Assembly: GCF_014696875.1 (NCBI RefSeq)
Contig: NZ_JACJQV010000199.1
Location: 1-33,246 of the forward strand
DNA: 33,246 bases
Source: Microcystis wesenbergii FACHB-1317
GTDB taxonomy: Bacteria > Cyanobacteriota > Cyanobacteriia > Cyanobacteriales > Microcystaceae
Direction: 5' to 3'
Shown here: one piece after another, positions 1 to 7,732 of the stretch
Layout: each line of letters starts with the position of its first letter
How positions within the stretch are numbered: the first letter of the stretch is position 1
Position numbers and translations under genes: made by a program
The notes under the pieces: generated by a model
Told to the model about the DNA's origin: nothing
Seen by the model: the letters and a program-made list of their open reading frames with translations, nothing else
The model's database searches: none

Positions 1-59
1 CGGGGCAAGCAAAGCAAGGCATTTTAAAAATTTTTCAGATATTTGTTCTGAGAAATTGA

Positions 60-110
60 CTGAAAACCTTGCCAGATAAGGATTTGATTGAATGACATTT
101 GCGAGAATGA
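60..110. repeat. fragment of a dispersed repeat in the leading non-coding stretch
   Basis: The first 317 bases hold no gene that I can support. Near 65-83 the sequence AAAACCTTGCCAGATAAGG closely matches AAAACCTTGTTGGATAAGG inside the MITE-like element at about 18.8 kb, so part of this stretch is probably a degraded copy of the same repeat. A HIP1 octamer (GCGATCGC) lies at about 253-260. Nothing else was recognised here. Confidence 0.35.
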
Positions 111-317
111 AACAGCCCTACCCAAACCCCGGAGCGCCTGAGGTTAACTGTGAGATGTTTACACGCGATTGTTCATATTTTTGTACCAATTTAAGAGCCA
201 CCGATAATTGCTGATTGTCAGTATTTCTGCACCGGTGCGATGAAATCTAAGCGGCGATCGCATCATCAACAATCTCTAAGTAGTGCCTCACCTCAAATCT
301 AGAGAACTAACCCTTTC

Positions 318-1259
318 TTAATACCATAATTCGGGGATCAGGTCATAGTAACCAGCTTGTTGGGGTGGGTAAATACCCGCTTCGATTTTTTCGATAATAG
401 TCGGCCAAGCTTGCCTAAAAGCGGCAGAACGCTCGTTGGGGTGCAAAGTCCAACCCTTGGCATTGGTGAGAGTGGCGCGATAGTAGTTGCTTTGTTCTAG
501 GGAGCGAGAAACCATAATTTCCCAAGAATCAAGTTTTCCTTTCCCGGTCAAAATATTGCCCCAAGCTTTTAAACCATCGGGTAGATTATCGAGAAAGGTA
601 TTTTTATAAGAGCGCCAGAGGGGGGTGATCGGTAAAAGGCGATCATAGCGACGACAATTAAGTAAATAGGCACGGCTGCCAAAAAATTTAAATTGATAGA
701 ATCCGTCGGGATTTTTCGTGCAAGGATGGGGAGAATCAATCGTACCATCAGGCCGGGGTGGGCCGGACAAAGGACGCACAAACATCATTTCTGGATGGGT
801 TTCCATTAACTCGATCCCTTCGCGGATCCAACTGTAATCCGGTTCTTGGTAGAGCATCATGTCACTGTCATAATGGACCATATAATCACTGCGACATGCC
901 TCGATTTTGAAGATCGAGCCGAAAATCGGATAACCTTTGTAGTTATGGGTGGAACGGAGGGGACTGCCGAAATGCTTTTGATAGATACGCTGACGATAGC
1001 TGGGATCGTAGTTAAAATCCACTAGGCGATCGATTATGCCATCTTCAACTAATTTTTCAGCACAGGCTCTTAATTCCTCCATTGTACCCAGTCCGGGGCG
1101 ATTAACCTTTTCCCCGCTTAGAGGGGCCGTATCAATAGCGAGTACCTTTTCCTGGAAGGGAAACTGACTCATTTTGACTAGATGGGGAATAGTGTTCATC
1201 ATAAACCAGACATCGGTTCGCGCTGTAAAAAACCAGAGCGAACAACTTGGTAATCCCAT
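318..1259 (-). CDS. glycosyltransferase-like protein (GT-A type, putative)
   Basis: A 313-residue soluble protein with no signal peptide. The N-terminal part (residues 7-45) opens with a hydrophobic strand and a Thr-Ala-Arg segment, and an Asp-Ser-Asp triad lies at residues 131-133 after a run of hydrophobic residues (YMVHYDSDMMLY). That is the usual look of the metal- and sugar-nucleotide-binding DxD motif of GT-A glycosyltransferases. Substrate and product cannot be read from the sequence. The gene is divergent from the sulfotransferase gene at 1350, with 90 bp between the two starts, so they may share a control region. Both families modify glycans, so a joint role in decorating surface polysaccharide is possible but is only inference. 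The start ATG at 1257-1259 is the first in frame; the N-terminus could be about 20 residues shorter. Confidence 0.6.
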   Translation of the reverse strand: MGLPSCSLWFFTARTDVWFMMNTIPHLVKMSQFPFQEKVLAIDTAPLSGEKVNRPGLGTMEELRACAEKLVEDGIIDRLVDFNYDPSYRQRIYQKHFGSPLRSTHNYKGYPIFGSIFKIEACRSDYMVHYDSDMMLYQEPDYSWIREGIELMETHPEMMFVRPLSGPPRPDGTIDSPHPCTKNPDGFYQFKFFGSRAYLLNCRRYDRLLPITPLWRSYKNTFLDNLPDGLKAWGNILTGKGKLDSWEIMVSRSLEQSNYYRATLTNAKGWTLHPNERSAAFRQAWPTIIEKIEAGIYPPQQAGYYDLIPELWY

Positions 1260-1349
1260 TTTGTATAAACCTCACTTTTGTTTGGGTCTTAAATGGGATA
1301 CATTATAGGGGAATCTTAGCGACAAGTTGACACAATTCCTGATGAACCT

Positions 1350-2171
1350 ATGACTATAGCCCTCGATCGCTTACCCCAATCTTGGCAGGGTTTAACCCAT
1401 CGTTTAACTTATAAGTATTTTCAGGTACGCATTGATACACCCAAAGACCCCTATAAAATTCTCTTTCGTCCCCAACCCTATCAGGTTTTATTTATTCTTA
1501 GCCACATGCGATCGGGTTCGTCTTTATTGACCCATATCCTCAATTCTAATCCTGAAATTATCGGTTTTGGCGAAACTCATCTGGTTTATGAGAGTGAACA
1601 GGATTTTAAAACTTTAATGTTTCAACTCTACTGGCGTTTGAAAGATTTAAACATGAATCATAAATATATTTTAGATAAAGTTCTTCACGATCAGAAGTTT
1701 TTAGATCATAGTTTTTTGCAATCTGATGGGGTTAAAACCATATTTTTACTACGAGAACCGCAACGCACTTTAGCTAGTATTCTAGATATTAAACCCCATC
1801 AAAACGAGCAGCACGCCCTGGGTTATTATACCGGTCGTTTAGCCACCTTAGAAAGTTATGCTCGTTTAATTAACAGCAAAGAAAAGAGTTTATTTATCAC
1901 CCACGATCAAGTATTAAACCAAAGTCAGTTGGTTTTTAATAGTTTACAGAGTCATCTCGATACGAAAACGGGATTTTCTGAAGAATATCGAGTTTTAAAA
2001 ACCACTGGTACTCGTGGTATAGGAGATTCTTCCGAGAATATCAAAGCGGGTAAAATTATTAAACAAGCCAGAAAATTAGATATAGAAATTTCCGACGCTG
2101 TTTTAACCCAAGCCCAAAAAGCCTACGATCGATGCTACGAAACCCTCAGCCATTATTGTCATTGTATCTAA
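1350..2171 (+). CDS. sulfotransferase family protein
   Basis: A 273-residue protein with the two PAPS-binding signatures of the sulfotransferase fold. The 5'-phosphosulfate loop is at residues 50-60 (LSHMRSGSSLL), with a conserved ending at ETH (75-77). The 3'-phosphate-binding segment is at residues 131-145 (IFLLREPQRTLAS), with Arg135 and Ser143 in the expected places. Enzymes of this family move sulfate from PAPS to a hydroxyl or amino group of a sugar or small molecule. No signal peptide is seen, so it should act in the cytoplasm. It is AT-rich and divergent from the putative glycosyltransferase at 318-1259. A hairpin with a T-run follows the stop codon. The acceptor is unknown. Confidence 0.8.
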   Translation: MTIALDRLPQSWQGLTHRLTYKYFQVRIDTPKDPYKILFRPQPYQVLFILSHMRSGSSLLTHILNSNPEIIGFGETHLVYESEQDFKTLMFQLYWRLKDLNMNHKYILDKVLHDQKFLDHSFLQSDGVKTIFLLREPQRTLASILDIKPHQNEQHALGYYTGRLATLESYARLINSKEKSLFITHDQVLNQSQLVFNSLQSHLDTKTGFSEEYRVLKTTGTRGIGDSSENIKAGKIIKQARKLDIEISDAVLTQAQKAYDRCYETLSHYCHCI

Positions 2172-2234
2172 GCTGAATTGGGGATTAGTAATAGCTTTCA
2201 TTCTCTCCTCCGAGTGCTAAGAAAATCCCCCTAA

Positions 2235-2256
2235 CTCAACTCTAAGTTGAGCTTTT
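2235..2256 (+). terminator. intrinsic terminator after the sulfotransferase gene
   Basis: Perfect 7-bp stem CTCAACT / AGTTGAG with a three-base loop (CTA), followed by CTTTT. It lies 64 bp past the sulfotransferase stop codon. Its T-run suits plus-strand transcripts; the convergent small gene at 2268 ends just beyond it. Confidence 0.6.
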
Positions 2257-2267
2257 AGCCAGTCAGA

Positions 2268-2483
2268 TTAGCCTTCAATATTAGCAATTGTAAAGCCCAT
2301 CTGACACTCGTAGAGATTGGGCTGTTGGCTGCCCCCTTTGCCCAAGGAGTGACCACAGCCTAGTTTACCCTCTCGCCACCGGGGTTGCCCCTGCTGGTTG
2401 GCTAAAAGACAGCCCTGACAGACAGAACCCGGATCGAGAATGTGTTCGTCGGTTAAAATCACTAACATGACGTTCACCCCCAT
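2268..2483 (-). CDS. small cysteine-containing protein of unknown function
   Basis: 71 residues, not recognised as a named family. It contains a CxxC pair (Cys22, Cys25), then Cys43-Gly-His45 and Cys60. This spacing could bind a metal such as zinc or iron, but no known zinc-ribbon pattern is complete. There is no signal peptide or membrane segment. Two starts are possible: the ATG at 2481-2483, preceded by GGAGA at close spacing, and the ATG at 2466-2468 (residue 6), preceded by a weaker GGTGA. It stands alone, convergent with the sulfotransferase gene and divergent from the hydrolase gene at 2632. The ordered cysteine pattern argues for a real gene, but coding status is not certain. Confidence 0.55.
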   Translation of the reverse strand: MGVNVMLVILTDEHILDPGSVCQGCLLANQQGQPRWREGKLGCGHSLGKGGSQQPNLYECQMGFTIANIEG

Positions 2484-2631
2484 TAATCTCCGATCATTTT
2501 TGTCTCTATTGTAAGGGGTTTTTTCTGAGATGTAGTGATGCGCTATACAGTCCTTCCCCTTTCCTAGCCGTCACTTAACCTGACGGTATATATTAAGAAA
2601 AGCAACAAATACTTTACAGATAAACAAAAGT

Positions 2632-3522
2632 ATGCAGCAAATTCTAGGATTAGAGACACAAGCAAAAATCTGGCATTGGCGGGGATTCAAAATCACCTAT
2701 CAAAGTGCGGGGGAGACAGGGCCAGCGATCGTGCTTGTGCATGGATTTGGGGCATCTTGGGGACATTGGCGGAAAAATATCCCCGTTTTAGGCGAAAAAT
2801 GTCGCTGTTTTGCCCTAGATTTAATTGGTTTTGGCGGTTCCGACAAACCCGAACCAAAAAACCAGATCGATTACACTTTCGAGACTTGGGGGGCGCAAAT
2901 TGCCGATTTTTGTCGGGAAGTGGTGGGTGGTCCTGCTTTTTTGGTGGGTAATTCCATCGGTTGTGTGGCTATTATGCAGGCTGCCGTCGCTCATCCCGAT
3001 TTTGTCCTTGGGGTGGCGGCGATTAATTGTTCCCTCCGACTACTGCACGAAAGAAAACGGGGGGAATTAGCCTGGTATCGTCGTTTCGGCGCGGATTTTG
3101 CCCAAATAATTCTAAAAAATAAGGCAATTGGGGCTTTTTTCTTCCAACAGATCGCTAAACCCCAGACAGTGCGTAAAATTCTCCTGCAAGCTTATCGGCG
3201 CTCGGAAGCGGTAACGGAGGAATTAGTAGAAATAATCTTAAAACCCGCCAGAGATCCAGGAGCGATCGAGGTTTTCCTCGCTTTTACCGGTTATTCTGGC
3301 GGACCACTGCCGGAAGACCTACTGCCGATTCTCCCCTGTCCGGCTATTCTGCTTTGGGGTAGCGAGGATCCCTGGGAACCATTGTCCTTGGGCCAAGAAT
3401 TAGCACGATTCCCGACAGTAAAACAGTTTATCCCCTTAGCCGGTTTAGGCCACTGTCCCCAGGATGAAGCCCCAGAAATAGTTAATCCGATTTTATTAGA
3501 CTTCCTGCAAGCTCCTATCTAA
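2632..3522 (+). CDS. alpha/beta-fold hydrolase
   Basis: A 296-residue protein with the full alpha/beta hydrolase layout. The oxyanion-hole motif HGFG is at residues 37-40. The nucleophile elbow GNSIG at 106-110 places the catalytic Ser at 108. The acid Asp246 lies in GSEDPW, and His274 in GLGHCPQDEAPE completes the triad. An aromatic-rich cap domain fills residues about 135-225. It looks like the cyanobacterial group related to haloalkane dehalogenases and meta-cleavage hydrolases, but the substrate cannot be told from sequence. It lacks a signal peptide and is probably cytoplasmic. It is transcribed alone and ends a few bases before the convergent gene at 3529. Confidence 0.85.
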   Translation: MQQILGLETQAKIWHWRGFKITYQSAGETGPAIVLVHGFGASWGHWRKNIPVLGEKCRCFALDLIGFGGSDKPEPKNQIDYTFETWGAQIADFCREVVGGPAFLVGNSIGCVAIMQAAVAHPDFVLGVAAINCSLRLLHERKRGELAWYRRFGADFAQIILKNKAIGAFFFQQIAKPQTVRKILLQAYRRSEAVTEELVEIILKPARDPGAIEVFLAFTGYSGGPLPEDLLPILPCPAILLWGSEDPWEPLSLGQELARFPTVKQFIPLAGLGHCPQDEAPEIVNPILLDFLQAPI

Positions 3523-3528
3523 GTCCCT

Positions 3529-4359
3529 CTAGTAACCAGAAGACCTCGTATTAATGGGTTGTTGAATGGTGAAGCCTCGGTTAGTAGTTTGAGGGGGAAC
3601 TTGATTGGGGGTGCCATTATTGTTAGGTGGCATTTCTTGATTAGGATAACCAGTGACGTTAGGTTGATTGCCATAGACGGGGGCCTGATATACGGGGGGT
3701 TGATAATAGTTGGATTGGTTGCTAGAGCCAGGTACCGGGTTAGGGTTGGCATTATTCTGGAAGGGTAGGGGCGGAACATTTTGTTGATCAGGGGAATAAT
3801 TTCCCTGGGGGTTGACTTGATTCGGGTTGCCCCCGGGGTTGAGATTAGGAGAATTATTCAAGTTAGCAGTCCGCGAGCGCTTTTCGATTTCCCTTTGTAA
3901 AGGATAATTGCTATTGTTGCCACTAATCGGTTGCACTTGAATCGGTTGCAGACTTTTACTAGCCTTCGGTGGCTGATTTTGCTTAGTCTGCGGCATTAAC
4001 GGGGCGAATAAAGAGGGTTCCTGGTTGTTATTGGGATTAGTATTTAAAGGCTCAAAAGTACCAGTCGAGGAAGGTTTCCTCAGGGGAGCGGTATTATTAT
4101 CGACAGGAATGGCCGGCAGTGGTACAGCAATGGGGGGAGGAGAATCGGTAATCTGGTCAGCCCGGATTTCCCGTTCCTCCAAGGACATTCTTGGGGTATC
4201 TGATACCGAACCCAACCATTGAGGATTCTGTTGATATACCCAGAAAGCAATTAGAGCCAAGGAAAATATCCCTAACGGTAGCCAAAATAAAGGTTGGGCA
4301 AAGGGTTTTAATCCTGCCAAGAAATAGCGCATGGAAGAAGAATCTTTATAGCCACTCAT
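3529..4359 (-). CDS. membrane-anchored Asn/Pro/Gln-rich low-complexity protein
   Basis: 276 residues, function unknown. One hydrophobic segment at residues about 22-42 should anchor it. The rest is low in complexity, with no recognisable domain: a Pro-rich stretch near residues 72-95, then Asn/Gln/Pro runs (NPNNNQEP, GNPNQVNPQGN, PPNNNGTPNQ) to the C-terminus. This composition suits an extended linker or periplasmic tail. There is no catalytic motif. It is convergent with the hydrolase gene and leaves almost no gap. The opposite-strand reading frames in this stretch are shadows caused by the biased composition. Confidence 0.65.
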   Translation of the reverse strand: MSGYKDSSSMRYFLAGLKPFAQPLFWLPLGIFSLALIAFWVYQQNPQWLGSVSDTPRMSLEEREIRADQITDSPPPIAVPLPAIPVDNNTAPLRKPSSTGTFEPLNTNPNNNQEPSLFAPLMPQTKQNQPPKASKSLQPIQVQPISGNNSNYPLQREIEKRSRTANLNNSPNLNPGGNPNQVNPQGNYSPDQQNVPPLPFQNNANPNPVPGSSNQSNYYQPPVYQAPVYGNQPNVTGYPNQEMPPNNNGTPNQVPPQTTNRGFTIQQPINTRSSGY

Positions 4360-4405
4360 ACCGCTTCACTCTCTATAGGTTCTCCTCTATGCTATCAAAT
4401 CACAG

Positions 4406-4475
4406 TTATCAGTGATCAGTTATCAGTGATCAGTTATCAGTGATCAGTTATCAGTGATCAGTTATCAGTGATCAG
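4406..4475. repeat. tandem repeat, five perfect copies of a 14-bp unit
   Basis: The unit TTATCAGTGATCAG is repeated five times without change. It is two heptamers, TTATCAG and TGATCAG, related to the TTATCAG heptamer arrays at 9754, 16999 and 23561. It lies just upstream of the start of the 3529-4359 gene and before the group II intron region. Confidence 0.9.
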
Positions 4476-4505
4476 TTCACTGAGAAAACTCCCCACACCT
4501 CCCTG

Positions 4506-4535
4506 CCCCCCCGATGTCGGGAGGGTTGGGGGGGC
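4506..4535. repeat. C/G-rich inverted repeat, dispersed hairpin element
   Basis: CCCCCCCGA-TG-TCGGGAGGG forms a 9-bp stem with one mismatch and a two-base loop, followed by a second G-run. An almost identical element lies at 18973-19000, where the stem is perfect. CACACC-type tracts flank both copies. The group II intron starts 3' of this copy, at 4542. Confidence 0.75.
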
Positions 4536-4541
4536 ACACCC

Positions 4542-5326
4542 GTTACAGTAGAGCAGGAAGTCGCCTTCCCACCCCCTGCTTCAAAACCGGACTTACGACT
4601 TTCGCCGTATCCGGCTCCTGAGTAACTAGGCTACTGTCATTAGTAGAATAATAATGGGAATTATTATTTCCTTGTCTATTCAACTCTCTTGGCTGTATCC
4701 CCACCAGACAAGATTGTTGGTTTTAGGGCGTATATGACCGTTGATTGTTGCTTAGACTTCCTAGTTACCCGTCCTTTGTCAGCATATCTTTGATATTACT
4801 CAAAGCCTTGGCTTTTAAGGACATCCTCTCCCTCTATTGACTTGCGGATGGTTTCCTACTGCCCCGAACGGGCAGAGTCAATCAGGGTTACTTCGTTCCC
4901 TATAACCATTGGTTGAACCGTATTTGATGATACTGTCCACAACAGAGTAACGGGAATGCCTTACTGATAGTGGTATGAGCTATCAGCCCCAACTCTGTTA
5001 ACTTTTGTTTCGAGCCTGTCAGCCTTTTGGCTCGTGGGTGTTGACGATGGTTAATTCGTATCTTCGCCCCAGGGCTATCGATATGTTCTGGCTCAACGGG
5101 TTTCTGATTTAGGCTATCAGATACCGCTTTTTTTCCTCGCTCACTACCTCAGATGTACCAAGTCTAAAGCAGCAGGAAATGCCGTCACTCTAGGCATCTA
5201 GAGGACAGGACTAAGGTTATTACTAACCCGCACCTGTAGGGTTATAAAGTTATCAAGGTACTACATTTACCAAGCGGCTAATCCTCTAAACGTCTTACTG
5301 TCTAGTTTCTAGCCAACGAATCGCAC
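4542..5326 (-). ncRNA. group II intron without an internal ORF
   Basis: Read on the minus strand, the element starts with GTGCGATTCG, a typical group II 5' end, and ends with CTACTGTAAC, a typical 3' end with a candidate bulged branch A eight bases from the end. Just before this is domain V at 4584-4617: 34 nt, AGC triad, GAAA tetraloop, 8-bp lower stem, two-base bulge and 6-bp upper stem. Domain VI follows at 4542-4583 with an AGCAGG/CCTGCT stem. The 785-nt length matches the RNA domains alone, and no reverse transcriptase/maturase ORF is present, so splicing or movement would need a maturase encoded elsewhere. A possible EBS1 (ACACCC, plus positions 5036-5041, about 285 nt from the 5' end) can pair with GGGTGT just upstream of the intron, offset one base from the junction. 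Confidence 0.85.
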
Positions 5327-5470
5327 CACACCCTACACCCTACACCCCACACCCCACACCCCACACTGTTCACCGAATAGGTACTGATACTATTTGGGAA
5401 CGATTGTCAAACAATTGTAAAACTTCGTTATATTTAAGGAACATTTGAGAGACTAAGGAGCAGCGGAGTT

Positions 5471-6511
5471 GTGGCTTTATACGCGGATTTGCATCGGCAT
5501 TTAGGGGGATCGGTAGTACCGAGAATTCTCTGGCGCTACTTTCACAGACATGAGCGGGATTTAGCGGCCAAATTCCCAGAATACCCCGCTTTTGAGGAAT
5601 TTTACACCCGCGAACGCAATAGTTTAGATGAGTATTTAGAATTACACACCCTTGTGGAAAGTGTTCAAACCGCCCAAACTTTGCCCTATTTTATCTATCG
5701 TCTGATTCGCGGTGCTTACATCTTCGAGAATCTGGCCTATTTAGAATTGCGCTATACTCCTTACTATCGCACCGACGAACATTTGAACCAAACAGAGCGC
5801 ATCGAGCAAATGCGATCGATTGTCGAGATCGTTGGTCAAGCCTCGAAAATGAGCGAATATCCGATTATTACCAGTCAAATTCTCTGTATGCACTCGCGAC
5901 TTCCCTACGAAATCAACAAAGCGATCGTTGATCTGGCCCTAGGGATGAGAGAATACGTCTGTGCGATCGATATTGCTGGGGGTGATTCCTACTACCAAAC
6001 TCGACTAGAGGAATTTGCTGGTTTATACAGTTATGCCAGGGAAAACGGTTTAAATACCACCGGCCATCTTTACGAAACAAAGAACGGTTGTTATCCCCAA
6101 TTACTGCCCTATCTGCAAAGAATTGGTCACGGTATTCAAATTCCCCTACAATACCCAGAATTGCTGCCGGAAGTTGCCCGTCGTCATCAATGTTTAGAAG
6201 TCTGTCCCACCACCTATTTAAAAACTGGTACCCTTGAGAGTTTATCGCAATTAAAGATAGTCTTCGATCGCTGTTTGGAAGCGGGGGTTGATATTGCTAT
6301 CTGTACCGATAATGCTGGTTTACACAATGTCCGGCTGCCCTTCGAGTACGAAAATTTACTCACCCTAGATGTGATCGATTTCCGACAATTACAAGCTTGT
6401 CAAGATGCGGCTTTTCGCCATGCTTTTGCTTGGCCCTATAGTCAAAAACCCGCCTCACTTTTAACCGGTTTGTTATCAGTGGATAATGCCAAATTACCGG
6501 TTTATCAGTAA
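5471..6511 (+). CDS. adenosine deaminase family protein
   Basis: A 346-residue metal-dependent deaminase of the amidohydrolase superfamily. Zinc and catalytic residues are visible in order: HxH at His8/His10, His199 and Glu202 in GHLYE, His220 in RIGHG, and Asp280 in CTDNAG. The segment CPTTYLKTGTLESL (245-258) matches the family's CPTSN-x-KT region. In the canonical enzyme the TD is followed by a second Asp that contacts the purine; here it is Asn281, so the substrate may not be adenosine. Translation starts at GTG (5471), supported by AAGGAG ten bases upstream; no nearby ATG fits the HxH N-terminus. It is monocistronic, with a hairpin terminator after it. Confidence 0.85.
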   Translation: MALYADLHRHLGGSVVPRILWRYFHRHERDLAAKFPEYPAFEEFYTRERNSLDEYLELHTLVESVQTAQTLPYFIYRLIRGAYIFENLAYLELRYTPYYRTDEHLNQTERIEQMRSIVEIVGQASKMSEYPIITSQILCMHSRLPYEINKAIVDLALGMREYVCAIDIAGGDSYYQTRLEEFAGLYSYARENGLNTTGHLYETKNGCYPQLLPYLQRIGHGIQIPLQYPELLPEVARRHQCLEVCPTTYLKTGTLESLSQLKIVFDRCLEAGVDIAICTDNAGLHNVRLPFEYENLLTLDVIDFRQLQACQDAAFRHAFAWPYSQKPASLLTGLLSVDNAKLPVYQ

Positions 6512-6524
6512 CAAAATTAACCTT

Positions 6525-6572
6525 AGTTCGGGTTAGGCAAATTCTTTACCGCTCCCGAACTATAGCGTTTTT
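6525..6572. terminator. hairpin terminator between convergent genes
   Basis: AGTTCGGG (6525-6532) pairs perfectly with CCCGAACT (6554-6561) across a 21-base loop, and a T-run follows at 6568-6572. It lies between the deaminase gene and the convergent MAPEG gene. The T-run favours the plus-strand transcript. Confidence 0.5.
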
Positions 6573-6601
6573 CCACTCTCCTGCATCTGGTTTCGGTAAT
6601 T

Positions 6602-7009
6602 CTACTGAATCTTGATTAAACTTAACCCAAAGAGAGTATAAGTACAGAGAGAACCAAGACCGAACATCAGGGAACGAGCGATCGGGATATTAGTGATATA
6701 AAAAAGGGAAAATAGAAGCCGGAGGATCACGAAAGCGATCGCACAGGCAGCGGCCAGGGATGAGGGGACTCCCGTGACGTAGGCCATGAGAGCGGCAGCA
6801 CTATAGATCATAAAGGTTTCAAAACCATTTTGATGAGCCCAAGTTGCTCGTTTAGCGTAGTCTGGGAGTTGCTCGAACATGGCCCGGGGGGCGGAGGTAT
6901 CGTAACCCACCTTAGCTCTAGCGTAGGCCACCAGCAGAAAAGGTAGATAGACAGAGATAGCGGCAGCCACGATCGAATAGAGAAGAATGGCACTGACGGA
7001 GAGATTCAT
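6602..7009 (-). CDS. MAPEG family membrane protein
   Basis: A 135-residue integral membrane protein with four predicted hydrophobic helices (about residues 5-30, 62-82, 84-105 and 112-133), the length and layout of MAPEG proteins (membrane-associated proteins in eicosanoid and glutathione metabolism). The loop after helix 1 carries the family-like stretch with PRAMFEQLPDYAKRA and AHQNGFE (residues about 42-64). Members include glutathione transferases and peroxidases, and bacterial ones are mostly uncharacterised; the substrate here is unknown. It starts 8 bp after the stop codon of the gene at 7018-7524 on the same strand, so the two are probably co-transcribed. Confidence 0.8.
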   Translation of the reverse strand: MNLSVSAILLYSIVAAAISVYLPFLLVAYARAKVGYDTSAPRAMFEQLPDYAKRATWAHQNGFETFMIYSAAALMAYVTGVPSSLAAACAIAFVILRLLFSLFYITNIPIARSLMFGLGSLCTYTLFGLSLIKIQ

Positions 7010-7017
7010 CGCTGAAT

Positions 7018-7524
7018 TTAGTCAAAATAAAATAGGGTAACTAGCTTGCGTTGATCTTCCGCTTCCGCGCAGGTTTGCAAAAGGGTTTGACTGTCGTGGA
7101 AAGCAAAACAGATTAACTGTTGACAACGATTGATAATCTCCCGATTACAGAGGCTGCTGGCTTCCCCTAGGGATAGATGGTCATTTTCGGGACATTCCAC
7201 CAGATGGATAACCTGCTGGAGTTGTTCTTGGGATTCCAGGGGCTGGCGATCGAGACTTTGGGGTAAGATCACGGTTAACAGATTAGGATCTGCCCGCATT
7301 GCCCCCTTAATGACGGCGGAATTGGTTCCCGTCGCCCCGGAGGTCATAATCCGATTGCCCGCCAGCACGAGGGCATAGGCCATCATTTCGATCAATTGCT
7401 GGTGGGTGATGGGAACGTGACGGGAACCCAATAAGGCGACGCGCTTAGAACCGGTCTGCTGAATGGCGGCTAGTTCTTGAGCTAGAGTGTCTAGGGTGTT
7501 AGTGGTATCTACAGATTGACTCAA
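7018..7524 (-). CDS. SLOG/DprA-like Rossmann-fold protein
   Basis: 168 residues. A central nucleotide-binding-like core is visible: VALLGSR (29-35), then an alpha helix, then MTSGATGTNSAVIKGAM (60-76), followed by VILPQSL. The GSR and SGxxGxxxxxxxGA pattern is that of the SLOG superfamily (DprA/Smf, LOG lysine decarboxylase-like, Rossmann type). It lacks the PGGxGTxxE motif of LOG cytokinin-activating enzymes and the long DprA frame, so neither function should be assigned. It is the first gene of a probable two-gene unit with the MAPEG gene downstream. Confidence 0.6.
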   Translation of the reverse strand: MSQSVDTTNTLDTLAQELAAIQQTGSKRVALLGSRHVPITHQQLIEMMAYALVLAGNRIMTSGATGTNSAVIKGAMRADPNLLTVILPQSLDRQPLESQEQLQQVIHLVECPENDHLSLGEASSLCNREIINRCQQLICFAFHDSQTLLQTCAEAEDQRKLVTLFYFD

Positions 7525-7732
7525 AGACTTTTACTGCAAATTCGGACTGATTAACCGTCCGTTATTGTAGCATCGAATTGTCATGATTGGAAATTTGGAC
7601 TAAAAAACCCCAGATGCTCATCGAGGTGTCCTTTCTGTGGCCCCCTTGAGCCGTCAGAAATTGTTATCGATGCAGAAGTGCCTCTAGATTCTGCGGTAAG
7701 ATGGGTGCATAGACGATATTTACCCCAGAGCC

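Noticed and set aside
3519-4222. Additional reading frames over the Asn/Pro-rich gene
   Set aside because: They are produced by the biased composition of the 3529-4359 gene; that frame alone has a membrane anchor and a proper start.
4542-5326. Remnant protein-coding gene in the 1-kb gap
   Set aside because: No frame of useful length is open, and the stretch is explained by the group II intron RNA.
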